In this document: piece after piece, positions 27,501 through 42,120 of the stretch
How the letters are laid out: every line of letters begins with the position of its first letter
How positions within the stretch are numbered: the first letter of the stretch is position 1
DNA from: Campylorhamphus procurvoides
Lineage: Eukaryota > Chordata > Aves > Passeriformes > Dendrocolaptidae
DNA: 64,000 bases
NCBI GenBank assembly: GCA_013396655.1
Contig: WBMV01004773.1
Span: 62,001-126,000 of the forward strand
Direction: 5' to 3'
Notes under the pieces: generated by a model
Told to the model about the DNA's origin: nothing
The model's input: only the letters and a program-made list of their open reading frames with translations
Databases searched by the model: none
Made by a program: the position numbers and the translations under genes

Positions 27501-30500
27501 GTTACTCGGAGAGAGAATAGAGAGATGCCAACTCAACAGAGAATGGCAACTAAAGCAGACTTGTTCTCCTTCCATATGAAACTGGATCAATTCAATGAAG
27601 GCTTAAGATCAAACCCACTAAAGATCAAGACAGTGAAAACAGAGGGCCTATAAGAAGAATATCTGAACTGCTAACCAGATCCAAACTAAATAAGTAAATA
27701 AAGTTTCCCCAACTGCAGCATTCACACACAAAAACATACACCCACAGATAGTCCATATGCTTGTTTTAGAGTAGTTCTTTTCCTGGTGAGATGTGGAAGT
27801 GAAAAATGAAAAAGATAAGAAAAGAAGGGAAAAAAAAGAAGACGATGATCAAAGGTGTAAATCATATGCATTACTAATGGATGTTGCAAAACAGCCAGCA
27901 AATGTTTCCAAAAGAAAGGGCAAATGAATTTTACATAGCCAAATATTTTAAAAATACACATTTTATGAGAATCTTAAAGGAAAAAACAGATGGGATTTTA
28001 GACTACGTTCTACATACAAGATTTCTCTATCACAGATTGTGAATAATGTATACATCCTTTCTCAACTCTTTCATATGAAGAATGTTTTTAAATATTAATT
28101 TCTGTAGTTTAAAAATATTACAATGAATATTTTTAGGAGCACATATTTAGAAGAAAGTACTGGTCTTCATAGGAATAAAAATATTGATAAGAGCATAAAC
28201 AACTATTTGGAAAATTACTTCTGTTTTTCATAACACCTTGTGTAATTTTTTCACACCAAAATTTTTACCTTGAAAAATTAATTTTTAGTTGGACTTTCCT
28301 AATTTTCTTTCCATTCAAAAAAAAAAATGAACTATACTTCATTTTATCTTTCATTATTGCAGTGAAAAAAATCTATTTAAATAGACCATTTTTTATAAAC
28401 TGAATACAACAAAAAATAATTCTTCATTTCTCTGTCATGATTTTTATAACTTTGCCTTGCCTGTTTCATGCTTTGTCTTATTTATCAATTAAGATCTAGT
28501 CAAAATTTTTTCAAATGGAAATCTCTTGGTGACTTCAACAAATTTAATATCTCTCCTTATTTTTATTGTTCTTTGTATGATTTTTCCACAGTGTGAAAAG
28601 TAATGGCTGAAAATGTTCTAACATAAATAAGACACAGAACTAACAGAAAAAGAGGTCTATAGATAGATGTAACTTTTACTTGCAGATCACACAGAGGCAC
28701 ATATACATGCACAAGTGCAGCACTTCTCTTGCCTCTTTACCTTGGAGGTTCCTTTCTTCTAAATCAATATCCTGATTTTGTCTAAACCATGTAAAGATTT
28801 CAGTACCTAGATTGTAGGCTATGAGAGGTTTACATTACAAACACGTAATTATGACATATTGAGACATCAATTACATAAATATAAATATCTTCAAGAGTCA
28901 CTCCAAGAGATCATACTCTCCTGCTTTATACTGCTATTCTGCATAATTTCTTCCCCACTTTCGGACACTGCACTGTATAAATCACTTTTGCTTGGTAGTC
29001 TTCTTCAAAATACTAGAAAATTTAACTAAAATTTAGGGAAAGATAGATGATTAAACATGCCAGGACTCACTTAGCCTTGTGTAGTGTCTCCGTATCTATT
29101 TTTTATTAGACACAAGCTGTACCTATGTTAGCAAGTAATGTGAACCAGTGAGAGCGTTCTGTCGAATGAAGCAGTTGATGGTGAAGAATGATGCAGGCAA
29201 TAAATGCACCTCAAATTTTTTTTTCTGTGAACAAAATCTCATCTGGTTCGATGGACTAAGTGCCAATTTATGTAGTGCATCCTCTCGGCTCTTTTTTTTA
29301 TCCTGCAGTGATCTAGTCTGTACTCTCCAGGACCTCTCCTGATGTGAACAAAAGTACAGTAGGTCTGAATGATCAAGAGATTTGCCTGAAAAGTGAACTT
29401 TAAATTGGAATGAAAATGCTCATGGAGATTTGTCACCTATTTGGTAATAATTCTGAAACATGGTTGTGACTGTACTATTTAAGAAGTATAATATCAATAC
29501 TTAATTTTGGAAGAATTGGAAAGAATCTTTTAAGAAAGCACCCATTTAATTTTTGGGCATAGTTGAAAATGCAAATGAGCTTTGTTTTATGCCTGCATTG
29601 TAAACAACGGGAATTTCTCCTTAAATAAACTATACAGCTCTCATCAGCTGGTTATAAAATTTATGGTGGCATAATGTGAAGTGAACCGGAATTTAATAGG
29701 AAAAAATGAAAATTTACTTTAAAATCCCTGAATCTGAAAATCAGCATCCCAAAAATATTTTGAGTTAATAAAGACTGTCAAAATGTGTGGGATATTGTCA
29801 ACATTTAAACAAATGTCACAATTAACTTTCTTTGTAGGCATTGTTTTAGGCCCTCGCTCATCTGATCCTTCAGTTTGTAACATTAAGGAATATTAAGACT
29901 ATAAATGACTTTCAGATTTTTTTAAGACATTGTCATGATACATTATCTATGGTTTTGCAAAGTCCTTGCAGAATTTGATGCAATTTATATTTATCTTTGT
30001 AATTTACTTTTTTCCCGTAGTTTCAGCTACATTACTGGAAAGTAATACTGGAGATAAATTACCAAAGCAAATTGTTTCAGCCTATTTAATTAACTCATAG
30101 CATATTTACTGTCCATCATTAACAACAGACCCCACACAAACACACAGAATGAAAGAATCTTTCATTCCTGTCTTGTGGATATTGTTCAGAGGCGTTGCAG
30201 GTGCCATTTCCCCCAGAATGATACCATTTTATTTTTTCCCCAATACTACAAAGTTATCTGTACAATGCATAAAATGTGATATTCATTACATGTTTCTTAT
30301 TATCTTGTATAGCCTATAAGAAAAGTAACATCAATAGGCTAATTACTTATGTCATTATTTTTTACAAGTTTTTAACCACTGACACTTGGAGATAATTAAA
30401 GAAAATGAGCAGCCTGTCAGAATTATTTAATACACTGAGGAAGCCATTACTTCACAATCAGTCTCTGGGGCTGGGCTCCCCAAAGAAACATGCAACATGC

Positions 30501-33500
30501 TAACAATCTATTCCAAGGAACACAAGTGAAGACCCATAAAGTGTACTGCAGACAGATTGTTATGAACAACATACTTCTTGTTGACTGTTTTCTCTGTTAT
30601 TTTAATAATTTTGTCATCTGGTTGGATGATCCATGAATATAGTAGGCTAGTGAGAACTTGGCAGCATTGACCTTCTATCCTCTTCCCTCTTTCCCTTGAG
30701 CCTACTTCACCTTGCAGTTACAAATTTGATGTCATTAATGCCAAGACTAGGAAAGGACTTTGAAGCTAACTATTTAATCTAAAGAGCATTGAAGTGCTGG
30801 ATGGAGAGAAATTTAATTAGTAACCCTTTATTTCATTTCCAGGTAGGCAGATCTGCCCAGCTCTCTGTTACTGTATTCCTCAACGGAGACACAAATCCCT
30901 ACTTATCAAGTCAGACAAAATCAAACTGTAGACCATTATTTATATTAAAAGATCCCACATGTAACAAGAAAAAAATCAGAAAGATGGACTTTCTAGTTTC
31001 CAAGGTTTCAATGCCATTTCGATAGCTACTCTGACAAGTAATTTAGTCTTCCTGTGCTTCAACTCCCTACTCCCTAATACTTTCTTGCCTCACAGAGCCA
31101 CTGCAAGGATAGTCATTACAATGTTCAGACGCCTTAGTGATAAGGCCCATAAAAACACTTCTCTGAATCACTGTACTTTATAGAGACCATAATAAGTGTA
31201 GAGGACAGAATAATTTGTTTCTTTTTCCCTCTTTTTCTTTTTTTTGGTAGAATCAACTACAATTTCTTCAAAAAAACCCCAAAAAAACCAAAACCCAAAA
31301 GTTTCTCCAAGACAAAATAATAGGTTAGATATTAATTTATTTTTTAATTGTTAATAGATCTAATTTTACTATCCTGGGTAATAAAATTATGCTGCAGTTG
31401 CTACCAGACTTGTCTGATAGAATTTTACACTCAGCTTGCTGAAGAAGGAATGATCTGGTAAGTGTAATTCAGAAACAAGACTTATAATAGATTTCAGAGA
31501 TGGCAGTACAATGAACATGTCAAACTGGTGAATGAAATAAATAAAATAGTATGAGAAAAAAACTGAAACCAATCTTTTTTGCACCCAAATTAAAGAATAG
31601 CTTCTTTTTGGTTTTGTTTTTCTATTAAAAAAACCCTGAAATTACTGTTTCTAACATAAATTATAATTGTGCTATTGCCCTTTAAGTTCTTGATAATATC
31701 AAGATAGTCTATTAGCATAGAAATGACTCAAGTGAATATTGTACTTTTTTAAAAAAATGCCACAGTGAAACATGCCTTTATGAAAAGAAATTTGCAATTA
31801 TACTGGTCAGTGTTTCAAGTTTTCAGCATCTTTATAAAGATTCTTAAACTGCACAAATGTGTTCTGCAGAACTCATCAGGCTTGCACAGGAATCTCCTGA
31901 TTCTGCAAACGCTCACTGATTATTTTCTTGTACTCTATTACTGGCATCAATTAGAGCTAAACTAGAAGCAGTTACCTGCTGTTGGGCTGATACAGCTGGA
32001 TTTGACAAGCAAGAGCTATTAAATGGCTTATCTGACAGTGCTGAAAAGTGCTGCTGGATTCTAGAAGATATACATTGCACTAATAACTTCAATGAGATGT
32101 CTTGGCTTGCTCCTCCACAGTTTATGCTTCAGTTCACACAGTAAGAAAAAACATATTGTTATAGCAATTAGACTAGCCTTCATCACTCTTTCATTGTCAT
32201 CCTTGATTCACAAAAGCAATAATGCATAAATATTTATGGGCTGATGTTTTTTGACACAATAACTCTTGTCAACTATCTGAATCTGTGTTTTGACACATTA
32301 AAGAAAATGTCTTTGGTTCCCGCATTATGAAACATGAACTTTTCAGTGTAGAGAGCTACTACTCTCCACAATGTAAGGAACTATTTTACATCAACATCAA
32401 GATATAAGAAAACCAAAAAGACTCAGAATCAGCTGTGATCAACATCTTACTCAGACTAAAAACACTGCTAAAAACCAACGTCATGAGAAAACTTAGGATA
32501 GAACAACCTCTGCTGACTGGTATAACATCATCACCAGGGACTGCCATTTACTCACTACCATAGTCACAGGGAGAAAAAGCTTTACTAATTAAAACACATT
32601 TGTTGACATTATCCTCTAGGGTATTGTAACAGAAAATTCTCTCTCATCTTGCCTCTTGTTAAGCTTCTTGAAAGGGCAACTTAAACTGAGCACCAGAAAA
32701 ATTTGTTTGAAAACCCAGAGTACTAAAGGAAAATCAAAAGGTTGTTGTAGACATTCTTGACAGGCCTAAATTCTTATTCAGTCAGAACACTGTCCTTCAA
32801 TGTATGTGAGATTAATTTTGCATATAAAGACTCTATGCAAACATATACAGGACTCTGAAGGTTTCTAAGCTTGCAAGACAAACAAGGTCTTCTTCCACAG
32901 AGGTAAAGCAGAAGGTATAATAAAAAAATTCCTTTCATTTACTTTTTGCTTTTCAGCTTATCAGGCAGCCAGACTAACATGACATGATCACAACTTTTAT
33001 CCCTTTTAAGAGGTCATTTTATTTTCATGAAGCAGATTGCAAGGTATAAATTACATGGCCTATGGCATTTTATAAGAATGGCAGAAGTTTTCCATAAAAT
33101 GCTGAAAATATCCCTGAAAGAAGAAGTATGAGAATATTTGTGCTTTGTGTATCTTTTTCAGGTATGTTTGAGTTTGTCCTTGAGTGTAGATACTACTGTG
33201 GTTCAAGAGTTGTTGCATTCATGCTTCATGTAGATGATGAGCTTGCTTGGGAGGTTTCACTGCACCTGATCAAGTCTCCTTCCATCCCCAAGCTGGCCTG
33301 AGCAGAGAATGAGCTTGTTCCCTCTCGCCTGGGGTCAGAGAGAAAATCAAATCACAAAGGCAGCATATGAAACTGAGTGTCGGGGCTGCAGCACAAGCTC
33401 ATCACTCAGTGCAGCATAGGTGTTCTGCACTTAGGCCAACTTCAGACATAAAGGATCCTCTGAGGTGCTTGCAGGGGACCTGAACAGGCTCAGCTCTTTT

Positions 33501-34329
33501 TAAGGATCTTTTTAAAGAAGATCTTCCGCCAGTGACGTAGACTAGAAAACTAAAGAACTAGTTAGTGTGAAATGGCCCCTAGCATGAAATCTTAAAAGGC
33601 ATGAATCTTTCCAACAACATCACAAGCCTCTTGCTAACTGGACATTTTTCTGAACATTATGTTAATATATTGACCTACATTATTCTCTTATATCTTTTGA
33701 ATATAACATTATTACTAACATAGCCATATTGACTAAACAATTAGTAAATTGCTACATGAAGTACTGCAGATGTCTGCATTTTGCATATAAGCCCTAATGT
33801 TTATATTTTCACTAGGAAAAATGTTATTTAATAAAATATATTTTTCTAATTTAGAACTGATTTCTTACTTGATTAAATTCTTGCCCATTAAACTATTCAA
33901 ACCACTTTCAACAAAGTTAAATGAGTCACTTTTGGGGACAACATTAAAACAAACAAACAAAAAAAACAGAGCACTTCTCATTATTTTGTCCTAGGTGGAG
34001 GAGAATGTCTGTTTCTGTCGAAGGTCCCAAAAGAAGAATGGGATGCTGAGCTGGGTGCAAGTGGCCTCTAGCCCAGAACTCTATCTCTGGCAAAAGCCAA
34101 AAGTAGGCACCTGGAGAAAAGCTATGGTCAGAGTTCACCACATAGTTTCCAAGAGTCTAGTGATTTGTGGAAATATTGGTGGTGACTAGAGTTATTTGGC
34201 AGACTGAGTTTTCGCTAACTTCTTCATTCCCTTCTCCATATATGAAAAAGTCTATTACCTCGGCAGCAACCTGTGGCATCAAGATACCTATTTTGGATTT
34301 ATCCATTTTGAGAAGAATCACTTTCTTTT

Positions 34330-35120
34330 CTTAGCTCTGTATGTGCCACCTGTTGGCTTCATTTGATGCCTCCCATCTTGCATTGCTGAAGGAGAGAATC
34401 TTCCCCCTTTAGTCTCATCCCTCACTTTTAGATATTTTAGACACCTATTATATCTCCTCTTTGTTCCTTTTCCAGGCTGAGGAAACCCATTTTACTCAGT
34501 TATTCCTCACTGAGGATTCAGTCCAAAGATGTTGATTATCTTTGTATCCTTCTCTGTATCTTTCCCAGTTCTTTGGGACATATCCTCTTTGAGACTAGAG
34601 ATAAATAATTCACACAATATGGAAGAAACAGGCCTGCCAGAAATTTAGATGCAAAGCTGTATTAATGATATCTATTTCCTTCTGTTGCTGTGAAGAATTT
34701 CTAACCTCCTGTTTACTTTTTTTGGCACTCATCGCACACTAAGCGTAATAACATACAGCTATTATGAAATAAGATATTTGAGAATGATTGTAATTTCCTC
34801 AGAGCAGAACAATTTCTTAATGAAATCAGAATTATTCCACTCTTCCCTTAGTATTTGCCCCTTTATATCAGATTTCATGTCTTATTTTAGTACTCTTTCA
34901 TAAGGTTATTTTCCCATTTTTTCATTCAGCCTTAGTCTTTAGTAACTGAAATAGCTTAATATGAAGAGCAAACACTCTCCTGGATATTCACACACTTTCC
35001 AAGGTAATTTATGATGACATTAAACAACATAGGCTCCAGACTAAAACCTTACTGATACTGAAATATATAGTGTCCAGGATGAAACATAGTAATATTTTTT
35101 CACTGATCAGTTAAGTATTT
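34330..35120 (-). mobile_element. Ancient CR1/L3-like LINE remnant, minus strand
   Basis: Several phrases follow the order expected for the reverse complement of an old amniote CR1/L3 LINE: AGGCTGAGGAAACCCATTTT near 34474, TATCCTTCTCTGTATCTTTC near 34545, CTCCTGTTTACTTTTTTTGG near 34706 with CGCACACTAAGCG just after it, and ATTTATGATGACATTAAACA with 'TAGGCTCCAGAC' near 35010-35045. Each is diverged from the consensus I remember, and no reading frame survives. The order and spacing of the phrases make chance unlikely, but the limits are approximate. Confidence 0.5.
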
Positions 35121-38100
35121 TTGTGACAATAGGAGTGAATAATCCACTGTTACTGAAAATCTGTTTCTTTAGCAAGAAGTAGAAAGGTTGTAATGGCTCT
35201 ATAGTATCAATAATTGATCACAGAATCAATAATAAGTTTAACTTAGATGTTCAGAAACTGATAGCTAAAAGAAATACAATGCACACAAGGTAATAATTTC
35301 TATACTTACAGCTGGTGCTGGAAGACAGTTTTTTTCCCTAGCTCAGCTTTGTTCTTTATGCACACTTTTTTCTCTTGCTGTAAATACAGGAATAACTACT
35401 GCACAGAGCTGTTCAGACAAAACCCATTGTCCTTATGAAGCTATTTAAGTTAACACTGCCATGGCTCAATCCAGAACTTTTTGGCTACCATCACTGGAGC
35501 AAATAATTTCAGAATACAATGAAGTACAGGTATGTGAACCTAGAGGGAGGAAAATCTCATCAAGTGATGAAAAAATGTCAGTGCAGTATGAAATGAACTG
35601 GCATACTCTGATGAGATGTATGGATTCTTTGCAATTCAGCTTTCCTGATGCAACAGCAGGTGTCCCACCAGTTCTAAAAGGACCAGGATCCAGACTGCCA
35701 TCATTACTGTCTATCTACACCGTTATTGATACAATTTCTGAATTTGTATAAAACAGCTCTCTATTGCCATCTTCCTTCTTGAGTATTTCTCTAAATTTCA
35801 TTCCATCTATCCTATTTTAACCTGTTTTTCTCCTAACCTTCTTATATTTTTGCAGTGCAACAGGGTGGGCTTTTTCTTACATGTATTTATGGAAAAAACG
35901 TTCTCCAGAGGAAAACTGAATTTAAGCTAGTAACTAACAGTGAAAATTCTATTAGTTTTAATTTTAGCATGCATCAATGCTGGTGGGCATTGTCTTGACT
36001 CATTAGTATGTCTTTCAGTTTTTCTCCTTCTTTTTTCACTTTTCATGAGATATCAGCCCCTGGACTGCGCTGAGGAGGCACATATCATCCAGCAATGTGG
36101 ATGTAAGCACCTTTCTCCTTGAGTCACCTTCTCTTGCCTATGTGACACTGTGACATGTATCACTGCCATGAAATGGTCACAGAACATACGCATCTGGTAC
36201 CACACAGTGAACTAAATCAAGAGTTTATCAGAGTGTAAAAACAATCCTGGAAAGAAAAAGGCAATTTTAAACCAGATTGTTTTTCCGCTTGAGATCATCT
36301 TCAACCCTTAGAAACGGCATAATCAGTTTGCAAAAGACTCTACAAGGTTATTTGATTATTTGGAATTTTATAATCTCCATTTAGATTGACTAAATAATCA
36401 GTAGCAAATGACAACAGAGAAAGAAAACTATGGAACAGTGTTCCTATAACAAAATTATTTTCTGCTACTGGGACATCAAAATAATATTTGGTTATCTTTA
36501 TGTATTTTTGTTTCCTCAGTTTTAGTCTTGTCATATTCCACTTTTTTTCGTTAAGACCTTTGTTGACTTTTCAAGCTAAGTATTCTGCATGGGGGTTTTT
36601 TCCAAGTAGAAAAAAATGTGACCTAAAATGTTTTCTGAATAAATTTTCATGTGGTAAAGACAAGGTTCATCTATGAAAGACAGTTAACTTCATTAGGCTT
36701 CCACCAACACATGTGGAAAACATAAACAAGTTTTTGGATACACAAGGTCTATTTCAAACTGGAAGAGGAGCTGTGGAGTTTAAAGTTACCATTGACTGGG
36801 TTTATTCCTCAGAATTTAACTCTGCAAGAATTAAAACTATTGTAACTTTTGCAGCAGAGTGGACCTCAGGTACAGGAAAACAGAAGGATTAGGGGATGGT
36901 TATCTCTGTAGAGGGAAAGGAGTAATTTACAAGTCATTACAAGTCATTTACAGCCTGTAGAACATGGAGGTGGCTGAGGGATAGGGAAACAGTCACTGCC
37001 ACAAAACCAATGTGCTCCAAGTGCACAACTTTCCATGACAGATAACAGAAATTGTGGTTTGATATATCTACTTTAGGAGCACTGGAGGTTTTAGGATGTT
37101 TTTAGGACATATGTTGTGAGACTTTGAGGGCCCTGACTCACAAACCATGCTAGACGCAACCACGTTTCAAATGTTTTAATACCAAATCCCCAACCCTCCA
37201 AAATGAGCAAAAGAAACAAAAAAGTCCCCATTTTGAAAAAAAATAATCCACCTCATAGATATGAAATCCCGAGCTTTACTCTTGTCTCTTGGCACTTAGC
37301 AATTCTTTAATATTTCCATATTTTTTTCTTGTCCTGCTGAGAATTTATATTTTTGTAGTATCTTTAAGCATAATGCTGTCCCCTTGTTTTTTAACACCTC
37401 ACATGTTGCAGCAATGATAATTTTTATTCCTTTTCTGGACCTATCTTGTTATTTTTGTTTATACATGATTATTCAGACTCAGAAATGGCTACAGCTATTT
37501 AATACTTTCCCACATTTTGCTGTTGGAAATTTCTATTTAATTTCTTACTTGGCATTCTGATGCTCTTCCAGACAGGAGATACTGTGTACTCAGCTCAATT
37601 GTAATTGATGGTCTAATGTTTCACTAGTTATACATTCAGTTTGCATTGCCAACATATATAATGCATGCCTGCGTCTGATCTGACTATCAGAAATGCTATG
37701 TCCAAGTCTACCACATGAATCAGAAATTCTCAGCAAACTCCAAATTTAGATTCAATAGATTTATAATCTTCATATTTTCCTGGATTAAAAACATCAACTA
37801 TGTTTTGGTTTGTCTGTCCACCTCAAGCCTTCAAAGGATTTTATACATATTTTTAAACTATTCTTTCACATATTTCCCAGTTCAAGTAAACTTCCTGCCC
37901 AGATGAAACCATTTATATGAGAATATTCCAAATAAAACTGCAAAGACATCAGGCTTTCCCTTAGCAGTTTAATTTCTACAATCTCATTTGAATTTCTCCA
38001 TCTGTGTTGTCAATATAGACTTCAGACATAATGCTAGCACTATGAGCACCATCCACTTAACTGTGTTCAGCGATCTTGTGAAAGCCAGTCACTTCATGCT

Positions 38101-40151
38101 AACAGCACCACAAGCTCTCAATCTCCTCCATTGGTCACTGAACTCTTGCACAATAGTGTGCTGAATTTGAGAGTCTGAAATATTTGTCTGTGACCTCAGC
38201 TGTTCAGAACAATGACAACCACTTTTTACAGCCTCTAAAATGTGGGTGACAGCTCAAGAAGTTGGTCCTTCCTTTTTTTTTTCATCTCTCTTCATCCTGC
38301 ATTTGCTCTTTTTTGTCTGCCATGCAACCACTGAAAACACAGTTCTCTTTTCTGTTTCATCTCCAATTACCTTGTAAAATTTTCATGAATGCAAGGACCA
38401 CAGGCAAGAGGTGTTAGTACTACCAGTATTTTGCTTCGAACTTTCCTGCTAGGAGCTACCTAAGAAAATCAATAAACAAAGTGAAGCCACTAGATCAATA
38501 AGAAGCATTCTGTTTAAGTTATTCATCTGTACCACATGTAAGAATAAAAACAGGTCTTTATCCACCTTGTAAAAAGCTAAGCTCGCAAGAGTAAACATTA
38601 AATGCTAGTCTGACTTGCGCATGAGGGTTTTGTGTTTCCATGGATCCACTTCCTTCTCACACTTTCACGTGCACTTTCACGTCAAAATTGCTTTGTGTCT
38701 CACATACTCTATGCAAGACACAGGATGCAAAGCTTTTAAAGTCATCACTTTTTTCACCAGCCAGACATAAGCGAGATAGACAACGGTCTCAGCTCAACAC
38801 AGCAAGAAATCCAGAGTTCTGCTACCAGTTCTGACTGCTCTTACACAATTTTTACTGTTTCATTTCTCCTCATCAATTTTCTTATCTGTCAGAAAATATG
38901 ACAGTGCTTTTACCTGAAAATGTTTATGGCATAACCTCAGTAAGCCATTTTAGTAAGCCAGTTAATATGTTCATGCCTTATTATGTATTAAATTATTATC
39001 TAAGGACCACTAAGGCCCAACAAGATTTCATTGTGATATCAGCAGACAGAGGTGGTTGTATGAATTTTTGTATGATTCATTGAACAAGATCATTCTTATA
39101 AATAGCATATCTTTCATATTAACACCATCCAGAAATGAGTAACTGTGATGTCCTGCATCATGGGACTCAATTAACACATTTCTAGCAGCAGTCCCTGAAA
39201 CAATTTTCATCTCCTTGATGATGACACTGTGCAAATATCTAATTGAAATGATACACTGGTCTCTCTCTAATATTATTACTTTAGTTATGGGCATGGAATC
39301 TTATAAAAAAACTATTTTGACAAATTTAAATGTAATATCGTGACCCTCTAAACAGAAATCTAGTAGAAATATAAATAAAAAATGGATTAATCAAGGTACA
39401 GTCATGAACAGACTCAAGGATTTTCTTTTTCTTCAAAGGGCAGTGGCTTTCAAAATCACTACACATGTATCTTTCCCTTATTTTTTTTTCTTTCAAGTTC
39501 ACTCAGTGCTTATGAATAATGCCAAAATGATAGCCACGGCACTGTAAAATTGTTTGTCTGAACAGATTCTACAGAAGCAGTGCAAAATTTCCTTTACAGA
39601 CTGCCCTGTCATCCAGACACTCACCCAAGAGGGAAAATAACTGTAAATAAGAGTGTGCATTCAGAAGGATGTCTTGATTTAAGCTGATGGAAAGTGGTCA
39701 ACATTGACTTCGTTATATTAAAAACTATCTACTATAAAATACATAAATGAATTCTATGCTCGTATTTCAGATGCACAAAGATAAATTATTAGGTTTCAAA
39801 GAAGCACTTTGTTCTGGTCACAGATATAGAGCTCTGCTTCCTCCAAATCAGCAGTGTTTCTGCTTTGATATATAGGCAAACCTCTGAAGACAATGAGGCT
39901 TTCTCAGGACTGAGTCAGATGAAAAATACCATACTGTTACATGCACCCTGTACTGCTCTAGAGCAGTCATGAGTATTACATTTTTCATCCTCTTTTTCTT
40001 TGCTAAAAAGAGAAATCTGCAGTAGTTTGCATGTAAGTGTGTATAATGTGCCAGAGGTTTAAAGAACAAAATGTTAATAAGTTATTAATTGTCAAAAAAA
40101 AAATAAATCTGGGAAGCTGAGGCTTTGGGAAGATGTTTTTGGGAGAGCGTG

Positions 40152-40235
40152 TTTGGTTTTGGTTGGTTGGTTGGTTGGTTTGGGGTTTGGTTGGTTTTTA
40201 TTGTGGTTGTTGTTTTGTTTGTTTGTTTGTTTTTC
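40152..40235 (+). repeat. GGTT/GTTT simple repeat tract, guanine-rich
   Basis: The plus strand has at least five consecutive GGTT units, then TGGGGTTTGG and later (GTTT)n. The spaced GG pairs could form a two-layer G-quadruplex. The minus strand would read as a long run without stops, which explains the spurious low-complexity frame rich in N, Q, P, T and K there. Confidence 0.85.
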
Positions 40236-42120
40236 CCCACACTAGAAAATAGAAGAGAAATGGCCATTACATTGACGAAGACTTTGAAATCTTTTCCTGT
40301 TCACCCAGTCTTCATTCAGTACAAGTTGCCATATGCCTCTGCAAACTTGAGGACAGACAGCAAAAATCCTTACTAAAAGCAACAGTGCAGGTGTACAACA
40401 CAAGACATGATGCATTTATAACCTAGGAATGCAAAGACACATAGAAAGGGAAGTATGCTACATGCATCACAACTAATTATTGTTATATATTATCTTGACA
40501 ATGAAAAACCTGTAATGTTCTTGTCTATTTTATTCTCTCAAACTTTCAGTTTATTTTGCTGCCTCTGCATGTCACTATTCAAACACAGCAATAAAGAAAG
40601 GTCACAGAAAGATTTATAGTGCTCAGGCAGGGTCACACTGCCTTGAGCTACTCTTGCCTAAAGGCAATTAAAACTGCTACCTTATTCATGGTTATAAACT
40701 ATGTTGGCCATGCTTGAGGACCTGATACTCTGATTTTTCACCATTCACTGAGAACTGAGTTTTTGCAGAAAAAAAAAGAATAACGAGCTTGTGTTGTTTT
40801 GCCTGGCTTTCTGGAGCTTCACCATACCTGGGAAACAAATAAAGCACTGCAAAGTAACTGAGGAAGTTTTATTTCACAGCAAAACTCCCAGCATCTAGTC
40901 CGTTTTCATAGGTCACATGGGAATGCCATATTCTAATATTGCTTTTTTAGACTGGATCTGCTTACTGAATGTCTGGTAAAGGGTGTTTTGTTTAACAGTC
41001 TGGTGGATTTTTATGGCTTTTCCACATTACATGAGCAGAAGATTTGTAAACTCTAAAGTTCAGGTTAAATGCTTTTAATGTGTCAACTTGCAGCACTACT
41101 TCAAGACCACCACCTGTAAGATAGACTATCCCCACCAGTTTCTAGACTGTATCTTCATTTGCAATCTGACACTTCTTGAGGCAGTCTTCTAAAAATAGAC
41201 ATGAAAGGAATTAAGTTCATTGGCCAATAACAGATAGTATTATTGCTGTATTCTCTTATAGGAGGTTTGCAAAATTAACTAGTCATCCTTAACTGTTTAG
41301 TGAAATTGTCAGCTGACTTAGTAGATATGTTAAACTCCTATTTATAAATTACTGTGACATTATGAGTGCAATAGTTCTATAATAAATAATATAAATGTCA
41401 ATGCACAGGTATCTGGCTATCATGGCTGGGAGAAGATAAAAACTGTGATTTCAGGTCATATGAAATATCCTACACTTTATCATATACTTGTTGCACTTTA
41501 AAAAGTAGAACAGCAACATTATAAAAAAAACAACCTTTCAAAATATATGGTTTTGGCATAAACTTTAATTATAGTAATTTATTTCTGCAATCAATCAAAA
41601 ACTCAATTGCATTTTGCACTTTAAAAAATTTATGTGATTTTTAAAAATTACTTAAAATCCAAATATATTGATTAGCCATTGGTGAGTATATTCCAATATG
41701 TTGGCAATGGTTTGAACTTCTATTAAGCTTGGCTTTCATTATCTGTATTTAAAAGAGCAATTTCTCTTACGAACTTCTCCCATTCATTGTTATACCTTCT
41801 TTGAGAGCTTTGTGGAAAATAAAGAAAATACACTAACATCTTCATCTTGTGTTGGGCTTTTTGTAAGAGATTAAGCAAAGATGACATACAAAACTGGTAG
41901 ATTTTGGTTTTTTCTTTGTCAGATATATTGAAGCAAATAGTTAACATACATAAAACGTTGTAATAAACATCAAGAGGATGCTTAGCAGGCAATAAACATT
42001 GGAAACAGTTATCATCTGGAATTAATTGCTCTAGTCTAGAAGCAAGTTGTCTTAATGTTACTGATGTATTAACTAAACATCCGAATTTATTTTGCCTTTC
42101 ACCAAGCAGACCCTTCTCTA

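Noticed and set aside
35461..35751. Plus-strand frame of 96 codons starting at an ATG
   Set aside because: No known motif and no exon signals. Its length is not unusual for 64 kb of sequence read in six frames.
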